Part shown: positions 35,443-47,516 of the stretch, piece after piece
Layout: each line of letters begins with the position of its first letter
Position numbering within the stretch: position 1 is the stretch's first letter
NCBI GenBank assembly: GCA_030544235.1
Contig: CM060484.1
Location: 14,491,031-14,555,030, forward strand
Direction: 5' to 3'
Length of the DNA stretch: 64,000 nt
From: Lepturacanthus savala
Taxonomy: Eukaryota; Chordata; Actinopteri; Scombriformes; Trichiuridae
Notes under the pieces: model-generated
Databases searched by the model: none
What the model saw: the letters and a program-made list of their open reading frames with translations, nothing else
What the model was told of the DNA's origin: nothing
Translations under genes and position numbers: made by a program

Positions 35443-36793
35443 TATGTGTGAAGACAGTAGTTGTCTGCAGTCTGTCAGCTCATCTACAGTGGCACTTCAG
35501 TAGACACGCTGCCAGTTTGGATGCCGACTACAAAATCAGCTTACTGCAAATGACAACATCATGGAAGCACTGTTTCTACTATCAACATCTGCATGAGGGA
35601 GCCTGACAGCTGCATTATGGCAGGTTTCATGGAACCCCGCTGAAGGTAAGAAGCCCTTTGCTGATGCTGGGTCGATTTAAAACGTGTCTGACTGATATGG
35701 TCGGCTCACTCGGCAGCAGGGAGTGTAGACGTTTTAGCGGTGGAGTGTTTTCCAATCTACTCACCAATTTGAAGAAAGCAGAAGTCATATCACCAGCCAT
35801 AGACTCCTCCTGTGACCCAAACTGAAATGGAACGGCTATTTGTCTTGGCGAAATGTTTCTGCGTGTGTGCTTGTGTGTGTGCACAAATAATTAAATTGCT
35901 TTTGGACATAATTTGCATTTTCTTATTTTGATAAAATAATTTATAATAATGCAACAATGACATATGCATATAAAGCGACGTTCATTGGCACAATGGGAAA
36001 AAAAGCAGACCTCGATTCGGCTTGCTTGTCATAATTTGGCCCTTAGGGAAAAATAATTGGGGATTCCTGCTGTACAACACCTATATAATTCCCAACTACG
36101 CAATCAAATCTGAAATTGTATTTAACTTGTATGTTACAGTAGAAGTAATGCCTTCCCTCCGACTATAGCATGAAATATATATTTTCTCTTCATTATTTTT
36201 CCGACTAATTGGCACAGCCAGATGGAGTCATCTACTACTCCTTTCTAATGAGTGACAACCGAGTGAGTGAGTTCCTTTGTGGGCACTTATACTGTCGCCA
36301 TTCAGCTGTTTTACTCTGACTCTAATACCCAGCGGAATCTTGCAAAAATGAGCTTAAGTTTTCTATTTGTTTTTGCGTTTTTTTTTTTAAACTGAGTTTG
36401 TGGATGTATGAGATGATAATATTAAATGTTTTATGGATAATTACCTTGCTATGGATATCTTTTTGGTGCATAACAAATAGCTCAAATAGAGATTGTTAAT
36501 AGAAACAATCCGGTTCTTACTAAACTCACTAGTCATCCTTTAACATGCTTCAGTCATCAAGTGACTCAAGGAGATCTTCAAGCCTTTGTTTGGGTGAATA
36601 GTAATTGGGTGAATTACTGGGTGTAATCATTTAGAGTTTAAAAAAAGGGGAAAAAAAACAGCACTGCAGAGACCGACTACGAGGAGGGGGGGTGGAGCAT
36701 CAGTGACGTGTCGGCGTGTAAGGTGTAAGGGTGTAGGCTTTTTCACGACCATTCTCACTGCCATCCAAGCAACCATCTTGCATTTGGAAATCC

Positions 36794-36834
36794 CCAGACG
36801 ATCGGTAGGCGGGGAGATCTCCCCGATTGTCTGG
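36794..36834. repeat. Interrupted palindrome with perfect 16-bp core
   Basis: Outer arms CCAGACGATCGG (36794-36805) and CCGATTGTCTGG (36823-36834) differ at one position. A perfect 16-bp palindrome CGGGGAGATCTCCCCG lies at 36810-36825, overlapping the right arm. Confidence 0.85.
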
Positions 36835-37733
36835 ATATCGCGAGACTTAAGTTGTCACTGCCTGCATGTGCTGATGCAGATGGAGAGAAGAGATGGTGAA
36901 AAAGTGATGGTGGGGTAGCACATGACAGATGAAGGGCTGGAAGATGCGGAAACCGACGGACTGAATGAATATCTGACTCCATCCAGCTGATGCAACGACA
37001 GTACGCTGTTTGAAACCCATTATGATGGCGGGAGGCTGCACTAGTCCCTCCATTAAAGCTGCTAATCCTACATCCCACAACTAACATACCGCGACAGCTT
37101 GGAATTTTTCCCACCGAGAGTGCCTTTTCTTTCCTCTCGCAGCTCCTGTCCCGATTCCCTGCTGTTTTATTATTCAGAGAGCCTGTTTAATGTGGCTACA
37201 CCAAAATAATTAAATGTCCATTTGTATTTTCTGGCTTACCTAGGGAAAGAACGAGGATGCTACAGGACAATGACCCACTGTGAGTGAGGAAAGGCATGCG
37301 ATGGGGAGAGAGGGAGAGGACCAGAGGAAGAAAGGGGCAGAGATTGAAAAAAAGGCGAATAGAGACAAAGATGAATGACTGAGCCTGAGAGAGACAGACT
37401 GAGAGTGCAGGGCTGTAAGAGCTCGGCTGTTGTATCCAGGCATTATGACACAACCCTGTTTGCACTGCCTATCTGCATGCTCACTGCAGATTTTCATTAA
37501 CCTTGCGACAGCAGCGTCTATTTGAGATTCTAACCTGCTCCATGCCATCTCATCCTCAGTATGGCTCTGCAAACTAGACAACTGCTATATATGAAATTCC
37601 TAATCAACTTCCCCCATAGTGTGCATGTCGAGATAATAACACCAAGCAACTGCAGTCCATATGGCGCTCACTATCAGAATATGGTTTGTAACATGTACAT
37701 GTGTGTATGTGCATGTGTGTGTGTGCTCGCACA

Positions 37734-37836
<103 letters not shown>

Positions 37837-38336
37837 TCCTAATCCAAAACCATACTTGGCAAAGCTTGAAGAATGGTTTGCTGAAGCATGAATAATGATT
37901 TTGTTTTTCAAATGCCACATTTCGAATTAAGGAGCAATATAAAACAGTTCAAAACAAGCACTGGCAGAAATATATAAGCTACCATAAACATTATAAAAGT
38001 CTGCTGCTTCATTGGTCCTCGAGCACAAAGATGATCTTTTTCTGCTCCATATATGTTCACTGATCCATAGCATGGGGGCGGGGAATTAAAGACACTGCAC
38101 AATTGTACTGTTTAACACTGAGTTCTGGCAGGATACATCTTCACAAGTAAACCTATTTGTGTCTTTGTAAAAGTTAATGTTTCTTTCCATTTCTCGGCTG
38201 CTAAATGCATCTTTATATGGCAAGAATTGTATTTTGACACTTCCTCCAGCGTAATTGATGCATCACTGAGCCAGGTGAACTCAGGTCAAGCAACAGCAAG
38301 AGTGGGAGAAGACAGGCCAAGGACATCCAGGATACA

Positions 38337-38377
38337 GGGATAAGGTGAGAGGGATTTTCTCCCTCTCACCTTATCCC
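38337..38377. repeat. Perfect foldback: 18-bp arms, 5-nt loop
   Basis: GGGATAAGGTGAGAGGGA at 38337-38354, loop TTTTC, then its exact reverse complement at 38360-38377. The pairing does not extend outward. It lies in hcn1 intron 2. Confidence 0.97.
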
Positions 38378-39211
38378 GCTTGTTACGGTCGCCTATTTAC
38401 ATTATGTCCAAGCTGCTATTCAAATCAAAATGCGATGTCAGTGCTTTGGTCGTCGCGTGATGCGGCTAAAATGCATCCATCGGCTGAAATAGTTCGGTCG
38501 AGATATGGAGGAGCAGCAGTGCAATCTTTCGATCTGTCAGCGTAATGAAATCATTACCAGGAGAGGGAGAAGACTAGAGCTCAGTTAAATAGTCTGAGTC
38601 AGAGAGTGCAGTGACTCAATGGAGGGTAATCATGTATCACCCATTATGTCCTGTGGGGTATAACCTTGTGAATGTTCCCACAAAAACAACCAAAGGCGTC
38701 AAATGAACAAATCTACATCAGTAAAACATTCGGAAAGCAGTAATTTAGACTCCAATCTTTACACTACTCTTTTGATAACATGGTTAACTATTCTGTGCCC
38801 TGACTCCATCTAATAATATTCCTATTACAAACGTGGTATGAATGCTTTTTTTTTTTCTGAGAAGGAATTACTTTTGGTTTTCTGATTTTGAATTAATTTC
38901 ACCCATCAATGAGCTAAGGCTGACGTTACCACTTGCTAACTGCAGATAAGCCTCCTGAAAAGCGGTGACTGACAGCACCTATTAGATTTATATGTGCACA
39001 ATTACATCTCTGCATTAACCTTTCAAGGTTGTTACTGTGCTGTTGGGGAAAATCACCCAGCCGGAGTGGGAACGACCACGCAGCACAGACATCCAAACAC
39101 AACATCTGACTCATCGCCTCGCTCTGCTTTTATGTCCATCCTTTGCTTTTTGGTTTTTACATAATGATTTTTTTTCACTGATGTACATACAGTAGACAAA
39201 CATATACACAC

Positions 39212-39635
39212 CTCCTCCCACTGATGTATGTATCTGATGAGTCGGGACAGTCTTAACAGACGTAGCAGACTGAGGATCTTGGTGAAGCGGACGATTCGCA
39301 GGGCGCGGGCTGTTTTATATACCTCCGAGTCAAAGCCTTTCTCCACTATTAAAAAGATATAATCCACTGGAATGGAGGAGAGGAAGTCCACGACGAACCA
39401 GCTCTTCAGGTAATTCATCTTGATGACCTTGGGGTCGAGGATGATCTCGGAGCTCTCCTCGTTGACAATCCCCGTCCTGAAGTTCATGACCAGGTCCACC
39501 AGGAAGATGGTGTCCGAGGCCACATTGAACACCAGCCAGGTGGTGGTAGTCTGCTCTGAGAAGAAGGTTATTCCCACAGGAATGATGATTAGATTCCCCA
39601 TCATCATGATGAGCATTATCAAGTCCCAGTAGAAC
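39212..39635 (-). CDS. hcn1: hcn1 exon 2: voltage-sensor segments S1 to S4
   Basis: Second coding exon, 424 bp, the usual length of this exon in HCN genes. The acceptor is a pyrimidine tract ending CAG at 39636, and the first base completes Arg117. Residues 118-142 form S1 (starts FYWDLIMLIMM), 149-169 S2, 193-213 S3 (YLKSWFVVDF, SSIPVDYIFL) and 225-254 S4. S4 carries the HCN pattern of a basic residue at every third position (ARALRIVRFTKILSLLRLL) with the serine break, ending in RYIHQWEE. The donor is GAG|GTGTGT at 39212/39211, phase 0. No stop or frameshift is visible, so the exon appears functional. It gives the voltage sensor, whose inward movement on hyperpolarization opens the pore. Confidence 0.96.
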
Positions 39636-41021
39636 CTGAAGAGAAATGCACACGAATAAGTTTACAGCGATGCAAGAATGCAGGAGTCATATTATAGGTG
39701 GTTGAATATGTGAGTAACACACAAAAACAAACATAGTCAATGAAGTGAAAGGAATATATAAAAAATGATTTGAAGAGCATTAAACACACATTAATGAAGT
39801 AGTATGAGATAGTGGGAGTCATCTTCTCCCTGTTTTGATTCCTTCAGTGTTCTTCGTTCAGGAGGTTTTCACCAGGAGCTGAATAGTCTGCATATGTTCA
39901 ACAATTTCACATTAAAAATCTGTGTTTCTCCAGTGCTGTTTGGTGGTACTATCCAAGCTAATGCTAAAGTTTGCTAAGTTTGTTTCTTATAACTTAAGAT
40001 GCAAACAACTTATGACTTAAATCCTTCATCTAATTAAAGATAGTTAAAACAAAAAAAAATCATCCAAGATAATAACACAGTGCCTTAAAACTGGATAAAA
40101 TGTTGTTTTATGACAGTTTCATACTGAAAACCACTAACAACACTGACCCATGCGCACAGGGTACATACATATTACATATTTACCTTAAAACATGTGAATA
40201 ATGTAAATATGTTTTGTGTGAGGCTGTTTTGTGTGAGGCTAGAAAGCATTCCAGTTACACTAAATTAAGAATGAACCAGTACTCAAACATAGCATAGCTT
40301 TGAGCTAAATGTTAACATCATCACTCATTATGACAATGATAATCTTAGTTTAGTATGCTAGAATGGTGACATTTGCTCACTGGCACCAAACACAATGTAT
40401 AATTGAGGCTGTCAGAATGGTCATGAATCAAAAATATTGGACACAATAAATGTAAAATACAGGGATCTTTAAAGTTGGGTGAATTCATCCTCTGGTGACA
40501 TATGTGTTTATTATATTTGCTGAGATGCTTCAGTCTGGACCAAAGTAATTCATATTACATGTCGTCAATGTATCTAAAGCGAAAAAAAAATTATCAAGAC
40601 TCTAGTGTATGGATGTGCATAAGCTATCCTGCTAAGATCTCTGATAGCTACATTATACTTGTGTTGTTATCAAATCTTTAGGTCAGGTCATCAAATTAAA
40701 AAACAACATCAAGAAACATGGTGCAGCAACTTACTGTATGGATTCGGGGCCCTGTAGTATGAAACCCTCTCATTCTGCCTGGCTGTGTTAATGTCCCTGC
40801 CCTCTGTATTGTGTTGAGCCACCAGTGATTCATCAGCACCCTGCTCTTTTCACGAAGTGTCCTGGGCCCAGATAAAGGCCGAATGAAAATAGATGCTTTC
40901 AGGAATCCTATCTCATGCTAAAAACTCTCCACTGACGCCATCCTTGCTGCCTTGCTGCCTGCCTCTGCTCTGCCTTGCTGTCACTCCATTGCTGTTGCTG
41001 AAGATGGGAATGGAGTAGCTG

Positions 41022-41068
41022 ACTGGTTGGCAGGCTGCCTGTCTTCGCTGGCAGACTGGCCAACCAGT
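41022..41068. repeat. Imperfect inverted repeat in hcn1 intron 1
   Basis: ACTGGTTGGC (41022-41031) and its reverse complement (41059-41068) enclose a further CTGCC/GGCAG pairing, giving a 47-nt hairpin. Confidence 0.7.
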
Positions 41069-44000
41069 AATGGATCTGTTTGAATAAATTAAGCCGGGGG
41101 CCTTGGCTTTATAAATATCCACAGCTCATGTGTCTGATAATTGTCTTCACTTCAACTAAACATCTAGGTGGTTCATAATATCCACTACAGGTATTTTTAC
41201 ACTGGCAGGCATTGGGCTCTCCGTATAGAGAACCTTGGCTTCCTGGCTTACTGTAACATCACGAGTGCTACGTCAGAGAGGAGATGATGACGTGTTCTGG
41301 GTCATTTAAAGCTATTCTTCTCAACTCATAATGGTAGCAACATATGGTAATCATGAGGACCACCATTGATTCACTGTTCAGTTGATTAATAGCAGCATTT
41401 ACTGAAAAAAACTAATTGCATCTGTGGCAAACAACAACAGGGACAAAGATGGAGTGACATGAGTATAAAAGTACTTTTAGAAACCCTTTAATTATTTAGA
41501 AACATAAATTACTTTTAAATAACTTTTATAAGAACAAAACTAAATAAAGTAGCACAACACTCTCTATTTCTCTCATGACTACTCATGAGTAGGAGGCATT
41601 TACACTGCATGTGACCTCTAGGACACCCACTTATTCATGAATAAAACATTGTGTTTCTCTCTTTGTAAAAAGAAAGCATCAAAGCACTCTGAAAAAATGT
41701 AGAGCAGTCCATTATTTGAATACACTCTTTATTTCAAGTCAAAAGGCAAGTGTCCCTTCTTTAGAAGATAAAAAAAAGGCAGCCACATAGCGTGCCGTTG
41801 CAGACAGCCCCAACAGCTCTAAAACTGCATCCATAATTGTATTAAGCGTTTGCTTCAGTGCTCCAACTCTGAGAACACTCCAGTAGTAGTGCAGTGCACC
41901 CAGCTGTGACTACTGCAGCTCCAACTGCAGCAGCGCATTTCAGTTGAACTCCTGCTTCATTTTCAGCTACTGCAACTTTCACGTCACCTGGTTTTTCCGA
42001 CAGTGTTCACCGTCTTGCCCCGGTCATGCACTCACGTCCGGATGAGCTGGACATCTCTTATCTTGATTCCTACTTTGATTTTTTTTCTCAACCGGCTCTA
42101 GAATTCACCAACAAACTGCTGCCTTCATTGACTGAAGGGTGAGTTGCGATCCTGGATCCCTGTTCCCACACACGCCATTGATCCCTCTGCCAGATGTATG
42201 CACACTTTATAAAGGATAAGGATACAGCATACCTCACACCATGAAACACAGTTTCAAGCGACAAATTCAACCAGATGACACACGTCAGTAACAGGAATCG
42301 GTGTACATACAGCCGCCATGGGCTATTTTCTTTAGAATCCAGAAAGAACAAAATACTAGAGTGGTAGATTAGAGAATCTCCTGCTCATTAGTGCAACCGG
42401 TTCCTGTGGAGGCAGTAGAATTACCATCACAACAGCTCATGTCTGCTTGTAGGTTTCCTGCTTACAACAAGTGCTCCATCATAATCAATGCCAGACCACT
42501 CCTGCCAAGCAACAGAGGGAACCCCACACAGTCTTACTCAGCATAGCCCAACCCCGTCCAGTCTGTAGTGGAACAGTTACACTGTGCTACACTACTCAAC
42601 TCTTTTCAATTTGTCATCTTCAAATACTGTAGCATTCCTAACATTGGTATATTTATAGCAGGATGAGAATAAAATCGGCGAGTACTGTCAATGAACCTGG
42701 AGAGATTTCCAGGAAATAATCGTCCTCATGAAGCAGAAATTATAGGCACCATTGTCAAATTTAAACAATTATAGTGCCACATTGGGACATTTGCACTATG
42801 ATCTGATAATATTTTATTGGCTAAAACACACCCATGGGTCTCTGCCAAACAAATGTCCTCTTTAAAACAGACTAATGAAAGAAAACATCACTCAGAGTCT
42901 TTTAGTCTACGACAAAGGCCTCTCTGAGTCCTTAGCATAACCAGAGGTATATGAGGCCATGCTCTCTAAAACTCTATGAATAATGAATATTACTAACCTG
43001 CCATTAATCTTTAAGCAGCCACTGTGTACAAAGAATAAGTTGGATATTGAGTTTCAAACACACAGAAAGCAACATAAAACCTGTGTGAATAGTGGTGTCA
43101 TTCATGGACTGTACTTACGTAAGACTTTTCATTAAAAGACCATGCTGTGTTTTTTTTTTGTTTTCTCTTTTTGGTTTTACAAGGTTTTGCCACGGGATAT
43201 AAAAAAAGAATGTTGGGCAGTCAATGTGGGATGTAATAATGTAACAGTGACAGAAAACAACTAAATGAAAATAATTAAGCTGTTAAAATAAGCCCTACAG
43301 TCGAGAATAGATTAACTTCAAAGCCAAAATGCAAGAAGACCTGCCAAGGAACGACTACCTTTGCCCTCCTTCCATCATCTAATCACCAGCATGATAGGTA
43401 GCTAAAGGTCCTGGGATATTACCTCACGCTTTCAAGCCAGAAGGCAATCTCTCTCTCTCTGCATGGAAGGGTTGTGTCTTTACGCTGGTTAGAGGACAAG
43501 GACTTCTTCTGCAAAAACTGCCCTTTGGAAAATGTCACGATGAAGGAACCTCAGGGGGGGCCTTCACCAGCCGGAGTTGGTGAAACATTTTGCAGCCAAT
43601 CCCCTTGAGCGGAAATCAAGATGTGACTGCACGATATATTTGAAAACATGCCTGAACAAACACGAATGTGTACATCCTTACCCATTGCAACGCTTTTCCA
43701 ATGCACTACTCTAAATGTTCCTCTTCTGATAAAACTGTGCAGCACAAGCAGCCCCGTGCACTTAAGAGCACTAATTAATTAATGGAGTCGACAGTGAAGA
43801 AAGTATGCATATCACTGGACCTGTCAGGGTCCCACCCTTTGTCCATCGTTTAGAGGGAGTCAATCTCCTTATGTAATTGTTTTCCGAGACTGCTAAGCTT
43901 ATTGACTGTTGTGTTGCGCTGCTAATCCTTACCCACATCATGCGTGCACGTGTGGTGTGGCCAGCATGTGCATTTGCTATGTCTTCGTGGGTAGGGATTT

Positions 44001-44413
44001 CCCAGTTAGCAGCATTATTCTCACATGTGGACTATGTGGCAAATGCATAGAAATAATGCAGGAGCGAGAAAAAAACATAAAGCCCTAACAGATATTTATG
44101 CAGTTTGAAGCCATCCTGCTGACTGTGATGCATCTCATCGTTGTACTAAACATATATCAATACAGGCCGTATAATGTTTTCCGATATTTGTTTGGTAATA
44201 TTGTCCCCATTGACTGAGCGACTCTGCTGAACTTTACTCATTCCTTGCATCTCCTGCATTACTTATGCTTCTGTCAGGCCAGTAGCACACCAAAAAAAGA
44301 TGTCTTGTATTTTTTTCTGATTTATTTCTTACATTTTTATTTTCTAAATGACTCGTTTATCCTGTCCTGTCTATCTCTGTTTGTTGTTGTTTTTCTTGGT
44401 GTTTTATTATTAT

Positions 44414-44760
44414 CATTCATTCATCTTCTATACCTGCTTATTCCTCATTAGGGTCACATGGTCTGCTGGAGCCAATCCCAGCGCATTACAATCGAGAGGT
44501 AGAGATACACCCCAGATGGTCGCCAGCCTATCATGGGGCACACACACCATTCACTCACACACTCACACCTATGGACAATTTAGAGTCTCCAATTAACCTC
44601 AGCATGTTTTTGGACTGTGGGAGGAAGCTGGAGTACCCGGTGAAAACCCACGCAGACACGGGGAGAACATGCAAACTCTACACAGAAAGGTCCCAGACCC
44701 AGGACCAAGGAGGTCTTGAACCTGCGACCTAGCGCTAACCCCTGCTCCACCGTGTCGCCC
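44414..44760 (-). mobile_element. tRNA-derived SINE with L2-like tail
   Basis: On the minus strand it begins GGGCGACACGG, with a tRNA-like head (GGGGTTAGCGC as the A-box region and GCAGGTTCAAGACC as the B-box region). It continues through GCATGTTCTCCCCGTG and TTGGACTGTGGGAGGAAGC-type body sequence in antisense, and ends with AGGGTCAC-type tail and CATT units at 44414. The 3' part is shared with L2-clade LINEs in fish. Inserted antisense to hcn1 intron numbering only by chance; it lies on the same strand as the gene. Confidence 0.75.
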
Positions 44761-46391
44761 ATTATTATTATCATTAATTTAAATCAATTACTACTATTTC
44801 CAACAGTCCCCATGTCTTGGCATCACTTCCTCTGTCAAAGCCTACAGGATAATACAGAATGAACTTTTTTGTTATTCTTTTATCAGTGCATGCATTAGAG
44901 TTAGATTGAAATCTGTAATCTGTAAAGGTACTGAAGTCCAACTGCACCTTTCAGCATCATCAACATCATCATCATCATCAGCAGCAGCAGCAGAGACCTG
45001 GAGAGTGCTGCTGCACACATCCCCAGGCCTGCTCAGCGCTGTGAGTTCAGCACCACGGACAGCGCTATGTTGAAGGCGCGGGGAACAACGTGCCCTGGCA
45101 CGATACGTGTGTCTCCAACGGAAAACGGGGCTGATTGTCACCATCAAGCTGCGCCAGGGGACACCGGTGCACAGACAGGACCAGATGAGACGCTTAATTG
45201 GTTGTGTTGCGAACTGTAAACACGCCAGCGTGTGGAGAACCAGTCCTGCCTCGCTTCCCCCCCCCATTTGAACGCGACTCAACGAATTAGAGCGCGGGTT
45301 GTTGTTTTGACTCTTTAACCGACTGTGGCTCGCCGACACCGACGCTTGTCGTGAACGTGCGATGAAGACATCAGTGGAGAGTCCGTCACCAGGCAGTTTT
45401 ACTTCAGCGCCTCACTCCGAAGGGACAAAAGGAGGGTGCGCTTTTTCTTTTTCTTTTTTTTTTTTTTTTGCTCATTTAGGTGAGAGAATGACGTGCCAAA
45501 GCAAAAAATAAATAAATAAATAAACAGCCCGGAGGCCAATCTTGTCACGGTGGCATTTAGAAAATGCCAAGAAAGGAAGTGTGGCATGAACGTCCTGCTG
45601 CAGCGCCGAAACAAATACATTCCATCACATTTCCTCCAAAAAAAATCATAAATATATATATATATTAAAAAATACACGCGCGTCAGTAGTGTCACAAGAC
45701 TATAGCCTAAAATTAGATTCCGTCATTTTTTCTCATTAATTCAAAAAAAAAACGGCCATCTTTCCCCTAATCGTATCCCCGCACGATTTACCGCATTCTG
45801 TGCATTTTTTATTTATTTATTTATTTTTGCAGACAGGCCTTCTCCTTCTCTACCCGCCAGGCTGAAATGAAATGTTTACACCCGCGATGCTGCATTGGCA
45901 GGTGCACACGTCGCCCGAGCTACACGAGCCGTGGAATATGTCGCAATGAGGAGCCGACACTGTGCTGCTTTAGTGTCAAACAGCCACGATGGGCGCGCTG
46001 GTGTGTGTGTGTGTATGTGTGTGTGTGTGTTTGTTTTTTTCAATTCATGACATTCGCCATCCTATTTTCCTCCCAAGGACGTTTCACTGACACACCTGTG
46101 TAGCCCTTTAATGCGTCCCTCTCTATTATAATAAAACTGCCGCAATGAAACACACACTCACACGCACACGCGCCCACACACACACACACTCACACACACA
46201 TATATACATCATCCAGCGGAAGGAAGCCCGGTTGCGTAAATTCAGTACATTAGCGCTTTGGAGCAGGCTGTGCGCGTGCTGATGACAGAGCGTTATGCGT
46301 GGAAGTGTATGGCTTGCAGACCCCAGGAGTGACGGGAGGGGTGGATAAAAAAAAGGAGGGGGGGTGAGCAGGTGTCTTTTCCAGCTCTTAC

Positions 46392-46741
46392 CTAAAATCG
46401 CTATATGGATGAATGATCCAGTATCCGGCCGTTTGAACCCGCTCCTGCTCTTTCTCCACCGCTTTCTGACTGCCGAACATACGCAAGGAGAACTTATTGA
46501 CTCCGGGCTGCATCATGGCCCCGAATTGCCTCTGCATAAAACCAGATTGCCTGGACGCCCCCTCCAGATCGTCAAACCCGACCATGGCCTCTTCCCGCTC
46601 CCCCTTGAAGCCCACGGAGTTGCCATGGTCCTTCTGGCTCCCCGTGTTGTTTTTCTGTATCGAGTCTTGCCTCTGAAAAACATTATTCCCGTCCGCCTTC
46701 TCCTCCTTGTTGCTGGAGAACGAATTCGATTTGTCTTCCAT
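46392..46741 (-). CDS. hcn1: hcn1 exon 1: start codon and N-terminal HCN domain
   Basis: First coding exon of an HCN pacemaker channel (cation channel opened by hyperpolarization, modulated by cyclic nucleotide, plasma membrane). It encodes residues 1-116 plus two bases of codon 117. Residues 1-65 are a polar, poorly conserved cytoplasmic N-terminus. From about residue 66 the HCN domain begins, with FMQRQF, QPGVNKFSLRMFGSQKAVEK and the closing HPYSDF before S1. The short DHGNSV and GFDDLEG segments fit HCN1 better than HCN2-4 as I remember them; paralogue assignment is by recognition only. The ATG lies in a strong context (ACACCATGG), and an in-frame TAG nine bases upstream rules out a longer N-terminus in this exon. 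The exon ends AG|GTAAG at 46392/46391, phase 2. It is shorter than mammalian HCN1 here because glycine-rich runs are absent. Confidence 0.93.
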
Positions 46742-46928
46742 GGTGTTCTATAGTTTGTTTTTGTTGTTGTTGATGATGATGTTTTGTTTTTTTTGTTGTT
46801 GTTGTTTTTCTTCTCTGTGACGAAGCGTTCCGTCTCCTGCTCGGGAGGGCAGCTGCGCGTAAAACTCGAGAGGAGCTGCCGTGAGCTCTTCTCCTGCTTC
46901 TTTTTAGGTGTCCTTCAAACTGTTCCAG

Positions 46929-46986
<58 letters not shown>

Positions 46987-47240
46987 GAACGCGAGTGCTG
47001 CAAACTGAGACAGAGTGGCCGAGAACCCGGTGGATCAGGTTTCTTGGGTTACCGCCATCTACCGACGGCCCCGGCTTCTACCGTCCAAAAAAGCCTCTTC
47101 TGCTGCCGCTGCCGCCTCGTCTCACTTCGCACGGCACTGCGGTTTAACTGGCACATGCTCCTGCACCTTATTTGCATAATGTGGCTGCCGATAGCCCTCC
47201 TCCTCCTCCTCCTCCTCTCCCTCCTCCTGTAGGCATGTCA
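46742..47240 (-). promoter_or_regulatory. Putative hcn1 5' UTR and promoter-proximal region
   Basis: Sequence immediately upstream of the hcn1 start codon. It holds GTT/GAT-type triplet runs (46754-46812 on the plus strand), a perfect GA dinucleotide tract on the sense strand at 46930-46981, and a CTC/CCT triplet run at 47197-47229. GC content is higher than in the surrounding introns. No clear TATA box was identified and the transcription start is not determined. The role is inferred from position only. Confidence 0.45.
46930..46981. repeat. (TC/GA)n tract in hcn1 5' leader
   Basis: About 26 perfect TC units on the plus strand, that is GA on the hcn1 sense strand, about 190-240 bp upstream of the start codon. 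Tracts of this type are length-polymorphic and can affect promoter structure; any effect here is inference. Confidence 0.95.
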
Positions 47241-47418
47241 CCGGTTTCACACATGACGGCAGGAAGGAGCCATCAGAGCGTCATGTAATTCTATATGAAG
47301 TTAATCAAGGCGTGTTCCCGGTTTAACCAGTTGACGCACCGTGTGTGCTTCCTGTGGCTCCACCGCCAGCGCTGAGCAGCGGTGATATCATAGGAGACAA
47401 CATGGTGAAACGGATTGT

Positions 47419-47420
<2 letters not shown>

Positions 47421-47514
<94 letters not shown>
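47421..47514. repeat. (TG)n microsatellite upstream of hcn1
   Basis: About 46 TG units, about 700 bp upstream of the hcn1 start codon. Confidence 0.98.

Positions 47515-47516
<2 letters not shown>

Larger units (their letters stand above)
39636..46391 (-). other. hcn1 intron 1
   Basis: 6,756-bp intron bounded by GTAAG at the exon 1 donor and a pyrimidine-rich CAG at the exon 2 acceptor. Apart from the antisense SINE at 44414-44760, it holds short simple repeats (for example GT at 46003-46030, CA at 46170-46200, CAT/CAG triplets near 44958-44992), an imperfect inverted repeat at 41022-41068 and a 15-bp direct duplication near 40207-40235. The 3 kb next to exon 1 are GC-richer than the rest, as expected near a vertebrate promoter. 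No other exon is recognised. Confidence 0.85.

Noticed and set aside
36755..37114. 119-codon minus-strand frame over the GC-rich palindromic patch
   Set aside because: No family recognised. The palindrome explains part of the open frame.
38337..38377. Foldback considered as a microRNA precursor
   Set aside because: An 18-bp stem with a 5-nt loop is too short for a canonical precursor, and perfect pairing without extension is atypical.
40207..40235. GTTTTGTGTGAGGCT direct duplication
   Set aside because: A simple two-copy 15-bp slippage event in intron; no further significance seen.
44872..45339. 155-codon minus-strand open frame in hcn1 intron 1
   Set aside because: It matches no family I know, contains an Asp run from a CAT triplet repeat, and lies in GC-rich DNA where long chance frames are common. 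A transcribed short exon is not excluded.
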